Positions 25,425-34,751 of a DNA stretch of 64,000 nt are shown piece by piece (positions within the stretch are counted from its first letter, which is position 1; every line of letters begins with the position of its first letter). Made by a program: the position numbers and the translations under genes. The stretch is from Sphingomonas sp. HITSZ_GF (GTDB lineage: Bacteria; Pseudomonadota; Alphaproteobacteria; Sphingomonadales; Sphingomonadaceae): assembly GCF_029543155.1 (NCBI RefSeq), contig NZ_JARQXA010000006.1, positions 124,001 to 188,000 of the forward strand. The letters are read 5' to 3'. The notes below the pieces were generated by a model. The model saw only the letters and a program-made list of their open reading frames with translations. It was not told where the DNA came from and ran no database searches.

Positions 25425-26746
25425 GGCACCAGCTCCGCCGCCCTGGCGATCAGCGCGGCGAAATGGCCCTGCTCGACTTCCTTGGCGGGATCGTTCCAGC
25501 TCGCGGTGACGACGTACCAGTCGCCGCCCTTCGCCTGAAGCAGGTAGCTCATGTTCATCACGCCGGGCTCCGAGCCGCCCTTGTAGCCCACCCATTGCCA
25601 GCGCGCCTTGGCATCGGCGCCGAGCCCGGGATTCTTCGACAGCACCGCGCGGGCATCGGCACCTGCCGGCCCCTCGGTATTGCGGCGCAGCCAGTCGAGC
25701 ACGCGGACCAGGTCGTTGGGGCTTTCGAACCATTCGAAGGTGTCGATCAGCTTGGGCGTCTTGGTGTTGAAGCTGGTCGCGTTGATCAGGATGTTGGGGA
25801 CGCCGGCGATCTCGCCGTCGAGCAGCTTGCGCCGCCCGGCCTCGTCGCGCGCGAGATAGCGCTCGGCCAGACCGGCAACGCCCTTGAGCTTGAACATCTC
25901 GAGCGTGCTCAGGAAGGGCCGGTTGCGTGCCGGATCGGCGATGCCGAGCACCGGCATCATCGCCTCGACCTTCTCGCGTCCCAGCGTCTTGAGCAGGATG
26001 TCGGTTGCGCTGTTGTCGCTGATCGAGATCATCTGGGTGGCGAGCTCGCGCAGCGAGACCTGCGTTCCCCTGGGCTTCATCGTGTAACCGCCGCCGGGCA
26101 GCGCGCTGCCATCAAGTGTGACGAGATCGTCCCATTTGCGGGCGCCGGCATTGGTCTCGCGGACCAGCTCGGCGAGGATCACCAGCTTGAAGGCCGATCC
26201 GATCGCATAGGGCTTGTCGGCGTTGTAGCCCTGGATCAGCTGCGGCGCGCCTGCGCCGAGTTTCGATATCGCGAAGCCGGCCGAGCCCCGCAGCGCCTTG
26301 ATCGCATCGAGCGCGCCCTGGGGCGTAGCCGGGGTCTTGCCGCCGTCGCGCAGCTGGCTGCCGGTGACGAGCAGGCCGGTCACCTGGTGCGGCGGCGCCG
26401 GATCGACGGCGAGGTTCATCGTCGCCACCGCCTCGCCCAGCCCGACATGCACGGTCGCCGACCAGGGGGTCTTCTGCTCGATCCGTTCGATACCTGTCAC
26501 GCCGGCAGCGGCGAACTGCGCGGCGACCATTGCCCATTTCTCGCGCGGTACCGCTGCCTTGAACGACGGCGCGAAATAGCCGTCATAGGCGACCTTGCCG
26601 GTAAGCGCCCCGGGCAGCTGGTTCGCCCGCTCGGTGAAGGCGGGATCGGCCTTGGCGGGCTGGCTCGTTGCCACGGGCGGCGCGGTCTGCGCGGCGGCGG
26701 GAAGGGCGAGCAGGAAAGCGGCGAGATACGGTAGCGGGCGCATCAT
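25421..26746 (-). CDS. Exported class A beta-lactamase-fold serine hydrolase
   Basis: A 441-residue protein with signal peptide (MMRPLPYLAAFLLALPAAAQ). The N-terminal region (about 34-125) looks like a small NTF2-type domain and precedes a class A beta-lactamase-like domain. All three active-site motifs are present: Ser184-A-F-Lys187, S-D-N at 243-245 and K-G-G at 389-391. The Glu of the omega loop is not obvious, so true beta-lactamase activity is doubtful. An esterase, peptidase or lactam hydrolase role is possible. Location should be periplasmic. Confidence 0.85.
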   Translation of the reverse strand: MMRPLPYLAAFLLALPAAAQTAPPVATSQPAKADPAFTERANQLPGALTGKVAYDGYFAPSFKAAVPREKWAMVAAQFAAAGVTGIERIEQKTPWSATVHVGLGEAVATMNLAVDPAPPHQVTGLLVTGSQLRDGGKTPATPQGALDAIKALRGSAGFAISKLGAGAPQLIQGYNADKPYAIGSAFKLVILAELVRETNAGARKWDDLVTLDGSALPGGGYTMKPRGTQVSLRELATQMISISDNSATDILLKTLGREKVEAMMPVLGIADPARNRPFLSTLEMFKLKGVAGLAERYLARDEAGRRKLLDGEIAGVPNILINATSFNTKTPKLIDTFEWFESPNDLVRVLDWLRRNTEGPAGADARAVLSKNPGLGADAKARWQWVGYKGGSEPGVMNMSYLLQAKGGDWYVVTASWNDPAKEVEQGHFAALIARAAELVP

Positions 26747-26818
26747 TGCCTCATCGGCTGTGGATGCGCCGCTTCTACGCGCGATTAATTATGATATCAA
26801 GATTTGTTGAGCCACCAT

Positions 26819-26900
26819 CGTCATCCCGGCGAAAGCCGGGATCTCGTGCGGCTCTTTCCCGCGCCTTCGCCTGAGATCCCGGCTTTCGCCGGGATGACGG
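26819..26900. repeat. Palindromic intergenic repeat, family A
   Basis: CGTCATCCCGGCGAAAGCCG and CGGCTTTCGCCGGGATGACG are near-perfect inverted arms, between the beta-lactamase-fold gene and parE. Confidence 0.92.
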
Positions 26901-26945
26901 ATTGGGGTTGGGATGACGACATTGGGACGACGGGCCGGGGCAGGC

Positions 26946-28928
26946 TCAGGCGTCGATCACTTCCTCGTCGAGCCGCGCCGCATTTTCCTGGATGAAGGCG
27001 AAGCGGTGGGCGGGGTTGTTGCCCATCAGCCGGTCGACCAGGTCCTTCACCCCGGCGCGCTCCTCATATTCCTGGGGCAGGGTGATGCGCAGCAGGCCCC
27101 GGGTCGCCGGGTCCATCGTGGTTTCCTTGAGCTGGTTCGGGTTCATCTCGCCCAGGCCCTTGAACCGGCTGACCTCGACCTTCTTGCCCTTGAACGCGCT
27201 GTTCTCGATCTCGAGCCGGTGCGCGTCGTCGCGCGCATAGAGGCTCTTGCTGCCCACGGTCAGCCGATAGAGCGGCGGCTGCGCCAGGTAGAGATGCCCC
27301 TGGCGGACCAGATCGGGCATTTCCTGGAAGAAGAAGGTCATCAGCAGCGTGGCGATGTGTGCGCCGTCCACGTCCGCGTCGGTCATGATGATGATCCGCT
27401 CGTAGCGGAGGTTCGACGGATCGCAGTCCTTGCGCGTGCCGCAGCCCATGGCGAGGATCAGGTCGGCGATTTCCTGGTTGGCCAGGATCTTGGCCGAGGT
27501 GGCGGAGGCGACGTTGAGGATCTTGCCGCGGATCGGCAGGATCGCCTGGGTTTTGCGGTCGCGCGCCTGCTTGGCGCTGCCGCCTGCCGAATCGCCCTCG
27601 ACGATGAATAGTTCGGTGCCCGCGGGATCGTCGGCCGAGCAGTCGGTCAGCTTGCCGGGCAGGCGCAGCTTGCGCGCGCTGGTCGCGGTCTTGCGCTTGA
27701 CCTCGCGCTCCTGCTTGCGGCGCAGGCGATCGTCCATCCGCTCGATCACATAGCCGAGCAGCGCCTTGCCGCGGTCCATGTTGTCGGCGAGGAAATGGTC
27801 GAAATGGTCGCGCACGGCCTTCTCGACCAGGCCGGTCGCCTCGGGCGAGGTGAGCCGATCCTTGGTTTGCGACTGGAACTGCGGATCGCGGATGAAGACG
27901 CTCAGCATGAGTTCGGAGCCGGTCATCACGTCGTCCGCAGTGATGTCCTTGGCCTTCTTGTTGCCGATCAGCTCGCCGAACGCGCGGATACCCTTGGTCA
28001 GCGCGCCGCGCAGGCCGGCTTCGTGGGTGCCGCCATCGGGGGTCGGGATGGTGTTGCAATACCAGCTGTACGAGCCGTCGCTCCACAGCGGCCAGGACAC
28101 CGCCCATTCGACCCGGCCGTTATTCTCGCCCGGGAAATCCTGGCGGCCCGAGAAGAAATCGGCGGTGGCGCATTCGCGCGTGCCGAGCTGTTCCTTCAGG
28201 TGGTCGGCAAGGCCGCCGGGGAACTGAAACACCGCCTCGGGCGGCGTCTCGTCCGAAATCAGCTCGGCATCGCACTTCCAGCGGATCTCGACGCCGGCGA
28301 ACAGATAGGCCTTGGAGCGGACCAGCTTGTAGAGCCGGCTCGGCTTGAACAGCATCTCGCCGAAAATCTCGGCATCGGGGATGAAGCTGACCGCGGTGCC
28401 GCGGCGATTTGGCGCGGCGCCGACATGCTCGAGCGGGCCCAGCGTCTTTCCCTGGCTGAACCGCTGGCGATAGAGCTGCTTGTCGCGCGCGACCTCGACA
28501 ATGGTGTCGATCGACAGCGCGTTGACCACCGAGATGCCCACGCCGTGCAGGCCGCCTGAGGTCGCATAGGCCTTGCCCGAGAATTTGCCGCCCGAGTGCA
28601 GCATCGAGAGGATCACCTCGAGCGCCGACTTGTCGGGGAATTTCGGGTGTGGATCGATCGGCATGCCGCGGCCATTGTCGGTGATGGTGATGCGGTTGCC
28701 CGCCTCGAGCACCACTTCGATGCGGTTGGCATGGCCGGCCACCGCTTCGTCCATCGCATTGTCGAGGATCTCGGCGGCGAGGTGATGCAGCGCGCGCTCG
28801 TCGGTGCCGCCGATATACATGCCCGGGCGCCGCCGTACCGGCTCGAGCCCTTCGAGTACCTCGATCGAGGAAGCGTCATAGGTTCCGGAGGGCACGCCCG
28901 GCGCGGCGAACAGGTCTTCAGCAGCCAT
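26946..28928 (-). CDS. parE: DNA topoisomerase IV subunit B
   Basis: A 660-residue type IIA topoisomerase ATPase subunit that decatenates chromosomes with ParC. The GHKL ATPase motifs are LAAEILDNAMDEAVAG, ITDNGRGMPIDPHP and LHGVGISVVNALS. The TOPRIM motifs are FIVEGDSAGGSAKQARDRK and IIIMTDADVDGAHIATLLM. The length fits ParE rather than the longer GyrB. The ATG at 28928 is preferred; a TTG at 28964 adds an unconserved prefix. parC is not in this window. Confidence 0.95.
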   Translation of the reverse strand: MAAEDLFAAPGVPSGTYDASSIEVLEGLEPVRRRPGMYIGGTDERALHHLAAEILDNAMDEAVAGHANRIEVVLEAGNRITITDNGRGMPIDPHPKFPDKSALEVILSMLHSGGKFSGKAYATSGGLHGVGISVVNALSIDTIVEVARDKQLYRQRFSQGKTLGPLEHVGAAPNRRGTAVSFIPDAEIFGEMLFKPSRLYKLVRSKAYLFAGVEIRWKCDAELISDETPPEAVFQFPGGLADHLKEQLGTRECATADFFSGRQDFPGENNGRVEWAVSWPLWSDGSYSWYCNTIPTPDGGTHEAGLRGALTKGIRAFGELIGNKKAKDITADDVMTGSELMLSVFIRDPQFQSQTKDRLTSPEATGLVEKAVRDHFDHFLADNMDRGKALLGYVIERMDDRLRRKQEREVKRKTATSARKLRLPGKLTDCSADDPAGTELFIVEGDSAGGSAKQARDRKTQAILPIRGKILNVASATSAKILANQEIADLILAMGCGTRKDCDPSNLRYERIIIMTDADVDGAHIATLLMTFFFQEMPDLVRQGHLYLAQPPLYRLTVGSKSLYARDDAHRLEIENSAFKGKKVEVSRFKGLGEMNPNQLKETTMDPATRGLLRITLPQEYEERAGVKDLVDRLMGNNPAHRFAFIQENAARLDEEVIDA

Positions 28929-28978
28929 GGAGAACGTATAGGGGGTGGGGGAGGCCGGGTGCAAGGGAGCGACCCTTC

Positions 28979-29128
28979 AATTCCTCCCCGGAACGGGGAG
29001 GGGGACCATTCGCGCCAGCGAATGGTGGAGGGGGCCCGCTTTCCGCAAGGGAATTGCTAGTGGAGGGCGGGCCCCCTCCACCACGCCGCTTCGCGTCGCG
29101 GTCCCCCTCCCCGTTCCGGGGAGGAGTT
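28979..29128. repeat. Palindromic intergenic repeat, family C
   Basis: It starts ATTCCTCCCCGGAACGGGGA and ends GGGGAGGAG, with inner CCATTCGCGCCAGCGAATGG. It separates parE from the chemoreceptor stop codon directly. Confidence 0.9.
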
Positions 29129-30655
29129 TTACGCCGCCTTGAGCTGCGCGATGAACTTGTCGGTTGCCGCTTCCAGCGTCAGCGCCGCCTGGGACAGGCT
29201 GGTCGCGGAGCAAGAGACGCGGTCGGACAGCGCCTCGGTATCGTGCGCCACGCCGGCGACGGCGCCGATGCGCTCGGCCATGCGGGTGGCGCCCGCGGCG
29301 GTGTCGTGCGCAGTCGCCTCGATCATCCCGGCGGCGTAGCGCTGGCCGTCGACCTCGTTGCGGATCGCCTCGGCCGCGGCGGCGACTTCGGCGACGGTGC
29401 GGGCGATCTCGTCGAGCGCATTCGATGCTTCCGCCGCTCCGCCATGGACGGTGCCGGCAAGCGTGCGGATCTGGTCGGTGGCGCCGCCGGTCTGGTTGGC
29501 GAGCGCCTTCACTTCGTGTGCGACCACCGCAAAGCCGCGGCCGACCTCGCCGGCGCGCGCCGCCTCGATCGTGGCGTTGAGCGCGAGCAGATTGGTGCGC
29601 GCGGCGATCTCCTGGATCGATTCGGCGAACTCGCTGATCGTGCTGGCCCGATCGGCCAGCGCGCGCACCGCGGTCTCGCCCGAGCGCGATACGCCGCGCG
29701 CCGCGCCGCTCAGCGTCGCCTGCTGGTCGACGCTGGTGGCGATCGCCATGATCGAGGAAGAGAGCTGGCGCACGCCGCTGGCAAGGCCGTCGGCAGTGTC
29801 CGAGGCCTGGGCGGCGATGTGCACGGTGGCGGCGAGGTCGACGCTGGCGCGGTGGGCGAGCGTGTTGAGCGAACGGGCCGAATCGTCGAGCTCGCTGGCG
29901 GCGCGCGTCACGTCGCGCACCGTCTCGGCGACCGATTCCTGGAAGGCAGTGGCCAGCGCCAGCATCTCGCGGCGGCGCTCGGCCGAGGCGCCGCGCTCGC
30001 TCGTCTCGCGGCGTTCGCGCTCGGCGCGCTCGCGGGATTCGGCAGCGCGGACGGCGTCGAGCGCGGCCTCGGCATCGTCGCGACGCGCGGTCGCGTCTTT
30101 GGCGAAGCGGTCGCTCTGGGCGCGGGCATCGGCCTGGGCCTCGATCAGCCGGGCGAGCTGGGTGGTGAGATAGGCGAGCACGGTGAACTGAAGCAGCACC
30201 GCCACGGCATGGAAGACCACCCGGCCGAAATCGCCGCCGCCTTCGAACACCCAGGCGGGCACGACGAGCTGGAACAGGACGTGGTGGACGGCGATCAGGC
30301 CGCAGGCGAGTGCGATCGGCTTCCAGTCGTAGAGCAGGGTCAGGCCGGCCAGCGCGACGAAGAAATACATGTGCGCGTCCATCTGCCAGACATGGCCGGA
30401 CAGCGCATAGACGGCGAGCGCGGGCTGGATCGCGGCGAGCGTGCCGACGATCAGGCGGGCGGAAAGATCGTGGCGATGGCGCAGCGCGACGATCGTCGGC
30501 GCGACATTGGCGGCGGCGCCGAGCAGCAGCGTGATCCATTCCTGCTGGCTGCCGCGCAGCGCCAGGCCGAGCAGGAAGACCACCGCGACGGTGACCCAGG
30601 AGCCGATAACCAGCAGCTCGACGCCGCGGCGGCGCAGGCGATCGATCTCGCTCAT
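29129..30655 (-). CDS. Methyl-accepting chemotaxis-type receptor with multi-span sensor
   Basis: A 508-residue receptor whose N-terminal third (about 15-190) has about six membrane segments, with no large periplasmic domain and no recognisable HAMP. A coiled coil (about 190-260) leads to the methyl-accepting signalling domain. The invariant hairpin tip is [20 protein letters not shown], followed by [18 protein letters not shown]. The stimulus is probably membrane-embedded or redox-related. The ATG at 30655 has GGGAG upstream and overlaps the previous small gene by ATGA. No other che genes are present. Confidence 0.9.
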   Translation of the reverse strand: MSEIDRLRRRGVELLVIGSWVTVAVVFLLGLALRGSQQEWITLLLGAAANVAPTIVALRHRHDLSARLIVGTLAAIQPALAVYALSGHVWQMDAHMYFFVALAGLTLLYDWKPIALACGLIAVHHVLFQLVVPAWVFEGGGDFGRVVFHAVAVLLQFTVLAYLTTQLARLIEAQADARAQSDRFAKDATARRDDAEAALDAVRAAESRERAERERRETSERGASAERRREMLALATAFQESVAETVRDVTRAASELDDSARSLNTLAHRASVDLAATVHIAAQASDTADGLASGVRQLSSSIMAIATSVDQQATLSGAARGVSRSGETAVRALADRASTISEFAESIQEIAARTNLLALNATIEAARAGEVGRGFAVVAHEVKALANQTGGATDQIRTLAGTVHGGAAEASNALDEIARTVAEVAAAAEAIRNEVDGQRYAAGMIEATAHDTAAGATRMAERIGAVAGVAHDTEALSDRVSCSATSLSQAALTLEAATDKFIAQLKAA

Positions 30656-30966
30656 GCCGCGACGCTCCCGCACAGGGCCGGCGGGGCGGCGAGGATCAGC
30701 ACGGCCTGGCCGGCTAGCGCCGAAGCCACGGCGAGGTGACTACCCGTAATGACGAAACTGCCCGGGATCGGGCCCTGGCCGAGCAATTGCGCACCGCCGG
30801 CGACGGCGCGGGGCAGCATGTGATTCGCGGCGCCCGGCAGCACCGGCACGAGCAGCATCCGCCCCTGGCTGGGAGGCCAGAAGGCTGCGCAGAGCAGCGC
30901 CACGGCCACTACCGCGAGCTGCGCGGGCAGGGCATGACGGGCAAGGATAACGCCGAAACGGTTCAT
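30652..30966 (-). CDS. Small membrane protein coupled to chemoreceptor gene
   Basis: A 104-residue protein with a hydrophobic N-terminus ([20 protein letters not shown]), a middle section and a C-terminal hydrophobic stretch ([20 protein letters not shown]). Shine-Dalgarno GGGGGA precedes the ATG. It ends in the ATGA overlap with the chemoreceptor, so the two are translated together. No family recognised. It may be a membrane-embedded sensor or assembly partner of the receptor. Confidence 0.65.
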   Translation of the reverse strand: MNRFGVILARHALPAQLAVVAVALLCAAFWPPSQGRMLLVPVLPGAANHMLPRAVAGGAQLLGQGPIPGSFVITGSHLAVASALAGQAVLILAAPPALCGSVAA

Positions 30967-31074
30967 TCCCCCGGCCTAGGAGTCGGGTGGTTATCAAGGC
31001 GTAAACCAGGGCACGGAATTTACGCAATTTGCGCAATTATGCAGTCATGCCGGGCATGATTTGCCCGGATGCAA

Positions 31075-31104
31075 ATCGGGCTGCGGATCGCTCCGCAGCC
31101 CGAT
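31075..31104 (-). terminator. Terminator of gcrA
   Basis: ATCGGGCTGCGGA and its exact complement form a 13-bp stem with loop TCGC, six bases past the gcrA stop. A second 7-bp hairpin (CCGGGCA/TGCCCGG, 31050-31068) follows. Confidence 0.8.
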
Positions 31105-31109
31105 GAAGA

Positions 31110-31766
31110 TCAGCGCACGCGCGGGCCGCCAAAGGGCAGCGGGGGCGGCGGGCGACGGTCGCGGCGCGGCAGCTGCGCCTGATAGGCGTGGCCGCAATGA
31201 TCGACGCAATAGGGGAAGCCCGGGTTCACCTTGTCGCCGCAGAAGTGGAAGTCCGGCTCGCCCGGATGGCCGATCGGCCACTTGCAGATCTTGTCGTTCA
31301 GATCGAGCAGGCTGGTCTTGCCCGCGATCGCCTCGCTCGGCTTGGCAGGAACGAGGCGGCGCGGCGGGGCCGGTGCGATCGGCGGGGCCTGCTCGCCGGG
31401 GTTCTGACGGACGAAGCCGCCCGGGCCGACCGAGCGCAGCACCGGGCCATTGGCCTTGGGCGCAGGCTCGGCGCCTTCCGACGCGGACGGTGCGGCAGCG
31501 GCCGGAGCAGCGGCGCGCGGGGCGGGTGCCTCGGCCGGTGCGGCAGCGGGCGCCGGGCGCGGCGCGGGGGCCGGCTTGGGCTCGGCCGCGGCCTTGGGCT
31601 CGTTGGGCTTCACGGGCGAGGGACGCGCCGGCAGGCCCAGGCGGTGCGCCTTGCCGATCACGGCATTGCGACTCACTCCGCCCAGCTCTTCGGCGATCTG
31701 GGTCGCGGTCAGGCCGCTGTCCCACATCTTCTTCAGCGTATCGATCCGCTCTTCGGTCCAGCTCAA
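31110..31766 (-). CDS. gcrA: Cell cycle regulator GcrA
   Basis: A 218-residue alphaproteobacterial regulator that binds sigma-70 RNA polymerase at promoters carrying CcrM-methylated GANTC sites. The N-terminus (SWTEERIDTLKKMWDSGLTA, then GGVSRNAVIGKAHRLGL) is the conserved DNA-binding helix-turn-helix. The C-terminus has the family block CKWPIGHPGEPDFHFCG. The middle (about 50-125) is a long Ala/Pro-rich linker. The start is a TTG at 31766 with GGAAGAG upstream; no ATG gives this conserved N-terminus. It is divergent from the ABC permease. Confidence 0.95.
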   Translation of the reverse strand: MSWTEERIDTLKKMWDSGLTATQIAEELGGVSRNAVIGKAHRLGLPARPSPVKPNEPKAAAEPKPAPAPRPAPAAAPAEAPAPRAAAPAAAAPSASEGAEPAPKANGPVLRSVGPGGFVRQNPGEQAPPIAPAPPRRLVPAKPSEAIAGKTSLLDLNDKICKWPIGHPGEPDFHFCGDKVNPGFPYCVDHCGHAYQAQLPRRDRRPPPPLPFGGPRVR

Positions 31767-31821
31767 AACTTCTCTTCCTTCACCTTGCCGTCGGCTCGTG
31801 CAGCGGTTACGCGAACGCGCG

Positions 31822-32661
31822 ATGAGCAGCCAGCCTGAATTCGGTCAACAGCTCCCCGAGCCCGGCGTTCCGGTGATCCGCAACGTCAACTGGGGAGGTT
31901 TGCGCACCCTCTATATCAAGGAGGTGCGCCGTTTCTTCAAGGTGCAGCTCCAGACGGTGTGGGCGCCGGCGGTCACGACACTGCTGTTTCTGGTGATTTT
32001 TACCGTCGCCCTGGGTGGCGGCGGGCGGATGGTGACGCTCCAGCACCGCGCGATTCACTTCCCCGAATTCATCGCGCCCGGCCTGATCGTCATGGGCATG
32101 CTGCAGAATGCCTTCGCCAACGCCAGCTTCTCGCTGCTCGTCGGCAAGATCCAGGGCACGATCGTCGATTATCTGATGCCGCCGCTCTCGACCACCGAGA
32201 TGCTCGCGGCGCTGTGCGGCGGCGCGGTCACCCGTGCCTTCTGCGTGGGCGGCACGGTCTGGCTCGCCATGGCGATCTGGGGCGTGAACGTATGGCCGCA
32301 GCATCTCTGGGCCGTCCTCTGGTTCGGTTTCCTCGGCTCGCTGTTCCTGGCGCTGATGGGCGTGCTGACCTCGATCTGGGCGGAGAAGTTCGATCACGCC
32401 GCGGCGGTGACCAACTTCGTCGTCGCGCCGCTCGCGCTGCTTTCGGGCACCTTCTACTCGGTCGAGCGGCTGGCCCCGGCCTTCCAGGCGATCAGCCATG
32501 CCAACCCGTTCTTCTACATCATCTCGGGCTTCCGCTACGGCTTCCTGGGCGTCGCCGATTCGCCGATCCTGATCGGCAGCCTGGTGATCCTGGGGCTCGA
32601 CGTGGCGCTCGGCTTCGCCTGCTACGCGCTGCTGCGCCGCGGGTGGAAGATCAAGAACTGA
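31822..32661 (+). CDS. ABC-2 type transporter permease
   Basis: A 279-residue permease with about six membrane segments. The ABC-2 signature PLSTTEMLAALCGGAVTRAF lies in the middle, and the C-terminal FVVAPLALLSGTFYSVERLA motif resembles NodJ/DrrB-type exporters of drugs or polysaccharides. The N-terminal soluble stretch contains the conserved LRTLYIKEVRRFFKV coupling segment. The ATPase subunit is not next to it in this window. The ATG at 31822 lies 55 bases from divergent gcrA. Confidence 0.9.
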   Translation: MSSQPEFGQQLPEPGVPVIRNVNWGGLRTLYIKEVRRFFKVQLQTVWAPAVTTLLFLVIFTVALGGGGRMVTLQHRAIHFPEFIAPGLIVMGMLQNAFANASFSLLVGKIQGTIVDYLMPPLSTTEMLAALCGGAVTRAFCVGGTVWLAMAIWGVNVWPQHLWAVLWFGFLGSLFLALMGVLTSIWAEKFDHAAAVTNFVVAPLALLSGTFYSVERLAPAFQAISHANPFFYIISGFRYGFLGVADSPILIGSLVILGLDVALGFACYALLRRGWKIKN

Positions 32662-32673
32662 GCGCCAACCGCC

Positions 32674-33282
32674 CTATCTGGACATGGGCGGGAAGATTCC
32701 CTGGGTCACCACGCAGAAGCGGATCGCGAGATAGGGGCTGCGGATCGCCACCGGCTGTCCCGATCCGGTCGCGCCGATCGCCACCATCGCGCTCGACATC
32801 GTCGTATCCGGCTTGGTGACCGCATAGATCGATTCCTTCTCCGCCCCGAAGGCCGGGATGGCGTTGGTCGGGCTGGGCTGGGTGCCGGCCTCGGCGCTAG
32901 CGCCCACCACTGCGCTGTGCGTGTGCGCCGGCATCTGCGCGATGCTGAGCGCCACCGTCTCGGCGCCGCCGCGCGATCCCATCGCGATCGGGCTCAGCCC
33001 GGATCCCGACCCCTGGCCGAGCGGCGAGCGCCCGCGCAGATCGGGCAGGGCAAAATTGGTCTTGCCGTCGCCGCCGAAGGTGGTGCCGTACAGCGCGTAG
33101 AGCGCCTGGTTGGAGCTGATCGGCACGATCTGGCCCATCGCCTCCATCGAGCCGACCGGGCAGAAGCTGAACCCCACCATGTAGATCTCGCCCAGATATT
33201 TCTCCTGCGCCTGGGCGGCCGGCGAGAGGAAGAGCGCGGCCGTGCATCCGGCAGCAGCGAGCATCGTGTGAAAGCGCATCAT
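32674..33282 (-). CDS. Exported phage tail-collar domain protein
   Basis: A 202-residue protein with a signal peptide (MMRFHTMLAAAGCTAALFLSPAAQA). The mature part matches tail-collar (MdpB/microcystin-dependent) proteins: the opening YLGEIYMVGFSFCPVGSMEA, the QALYALYGTTFGGDGKTNFA stretch, LPDLRGRSPLGQG and AQMPAHTHSAVVGASAE. Such domains normally form phage-tail fibres, but this copy is exported and has no phage neighbours. It may be a surface or adhesin protein that reuses the fold. An ATG-ATG start with GGGGG upstream is used. Confidence 0.85.
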   Translation of the reverse strand: MMRFHTMLAAAGCTAALFLSPAAQAQEKYLGEIYMVGFSFCPVGSMEAMGQIVPISSNQALYALYGTTFGGDGKTNFALPDLRGRSPLGQGSGSGLSPIAMGSRGGAETVALSIAQMPAHTHSAVVGASAEAGTQPSPTNAIPAFGAEKESIYAVTKPDTTMSSAMVAIGATGSGQPVAIRSPYLAIRFCVVTQGIFPPMSR

Positions 33283-33431
33283 GGAACGACCCCCATCCAA
33301 TCGGTCCTGAACTGCGCTGCAGCATAACACCGGCGCCGATCATGGGCGAAGGGAACTGCGACCATTGCGGCGCTACCATGCCCTGAAGCAGCCGCGATAA
33401 CGCCCCGGCATGCCCCCCGCCGAAACGATTA

Positions 33432-33461
33432 TTGACGCCTCCGGGCCACCGCTCGTAAACA
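33432..33461 (+). promoter_or_regulatory. Probable promoter of argD
   Basis: TTGACGC (33432-33438) with an 18-base spacer to TAAACA (33456-33461). The -35 matches the alphaproteobacterial consensus. Confidence 0.4.
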
Positions 33462-33469
33462 CCCGCCTC

Positions 33470-33495
33470 GGGCGGTCCCGATAGGCCGCCCTTTT
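33470..33495 (+). promoter_or_regulatory. Terminator-like hairpin in the argD leader
   Basis: GGGCGG (33470-33475) pairs with CCGCCC (33486-33491), followed by four T. It begins close to the expected transcription start and 50 bases before argD. Confidence 0.4.
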
Positions 33496-33544
33496 GCGTT
33501 TCTGGAGTCTCGTTTCGAGCTTTTTGACTAGGGAGTACGTACCA

Positions 33545-34741
33545 ATGGCCATCACCCCGCTCATGCCCGTTTACCCGCGGTGCGCAGTGCGGCCGGTGCG
33601 AGGCGAGGGCGTGTATCTCTATGGCGAGCGCGGCGAGCAGTATCTCGATTTTGCCGCGGGCATCGCGGTCAACGCGCTCGGCCATGGCCACCCGCATCTG
33701 ACCAAGGTGCTGCAGGACCAGGTCGCGACGCTGATGCACGTGTCGAACCTCTATGGCAGCCCCCAGGGCGAGGCGCTGGCGCAGCGGATCGTCGACAACA
33801 GCTTCGCCGATACGGTGTTCTTCACCAATTCGGGCGTCGAGGCGATCGAGTGCGCAATCAAGACCGCGCGCCGCTATCACTATGTCAACGGCAACCCGCA
33901 GCGCCACAAGCTGATCACTTTCAAGAACGCCTTTCACGGCCGTTCGATCGGCGCGATCTCGGCGACCGATCAGCCCAAGATGCGCGACGGCTTCGAACCG
34001 CTGCTGCCGGGCTTCGACTATGTGAAGTTCAACGATCTGGAGGGCGCGCTCGCCGCGATCGACGACGAAACCGCCGGCTTCCTGGTCGAGACGGTGCAGG
34101 GCGAGGGCGGCATGACCGCGGGCACCCCGGAATTCATCCAGGGCCTGCGCAAGGCGTGCGACGAGCATGGCCTGCTGCTCATCCTCGACGAGATCCAGTG
34201 CGGCTATGGCCGCACCGGCAAGATGTGGGCCTATGAGCATTACGGCATCACGCCGGACATCATGACCGCGGCCAAGGGCATCGGCGGCGGCTTCCCGCTC
34301 GGCGCCTGCCTCGCGACCGAGGAAGCGGCCAAGGGCATGGTGATCGGCACCCACGGCTCAACCTATGGCGGCAACCCGCTCGCGATGGCGGCCGGCCAGG
34401 CAGTGCTCGACGTGATGCTCGAGCCCGATTTCCTGCCGCATGTCGAGAAGATGGGCCAGCGCCTGCGCCAGGCGTTCGAGCAGATGATCCCCAACCATGA
34501 TCACCTGTTCGAGGAGATCCGCGGCAAGGGGCTGATGCTCGGCATCAAGATGAAGGACACGGTCGTCAGCCGCGACTTCGTGGCGCATCTGCGCGACAAT
34601 CACGGGCTGCTCACCGTCGCGGCGGGCGAGAACGTGTTCCGTGTGCTGCCGCCGCTGGTGATCAACGAGGATCATATCGCCGAGTGCGTCGAGCGCCTGA
34701 GTGCGGGCGCGCGTTCGTTCGCTCCGCCGAGCGATGACTAA
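33545..34741 (+). CDS. argD: Acetylornithine aminotransferase
   Basis: A 398-residue class III PLP aminotransferase of arginine synthesis, which may also serve lysine synthesis. The PLP lysine is Lys244 in TAAKGIGGGFPLGA. Other marks are GVYLYGERGEQYLDFAAGIA, GHGHPHL, FTNSGVEAIECAIKTAR, the HGRSIGAISAT phosphate loop and LLILDEIQCGYGRTG. Shine-Dalgarno GGGAG supports the ATG at 33545; an ATG-like start at 33494 is not needed. argF follows across a family C repeat. Confidence 0.95.
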   Translation: MAITPLMPVYPRCAVRPVRGEGVYLYGERGEQYLDFAAGIAVNALGHGHPHLTKVLQDQVATLMHVSNLYGSPQGEALAQRIVDNSFADTVFFTNSGVEAIECAIKTARRYHYVNGNPQRHKLITFKNAFHGRSIGAISATDQPKMRDGFEPLLPGFDYVKFNDLEGALAAIDDETAGFLVETVQGEGGMTAGTPEFIQGLRKACDEHGLLLILDEIQCGYGRTGKMWAYEHYGITPDIMTAAKGIGGGFPLGACLATEEAAKGMVIGTHGSTYGGNPLAMAAGQAVLDVMLEPDFLPHVEKMGQRLRQAFEQMIPNHDHLFEEIRGKGLMLGIKMKDTVVSRDFVAHLRDNHGLLTVAAGENVFRVLPPLVINEDHIAECVERLSAGARSFAPPSDD

Positions 34742-34751
34742 GCGTTTTTCA

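Noticed and set aside
32674..33282. Prophage remnant (tail-collar protein)
   Set aside because: The protein has a signal peptide and lies among housekeeping genes; no other phage gene, integrase or att site is present.
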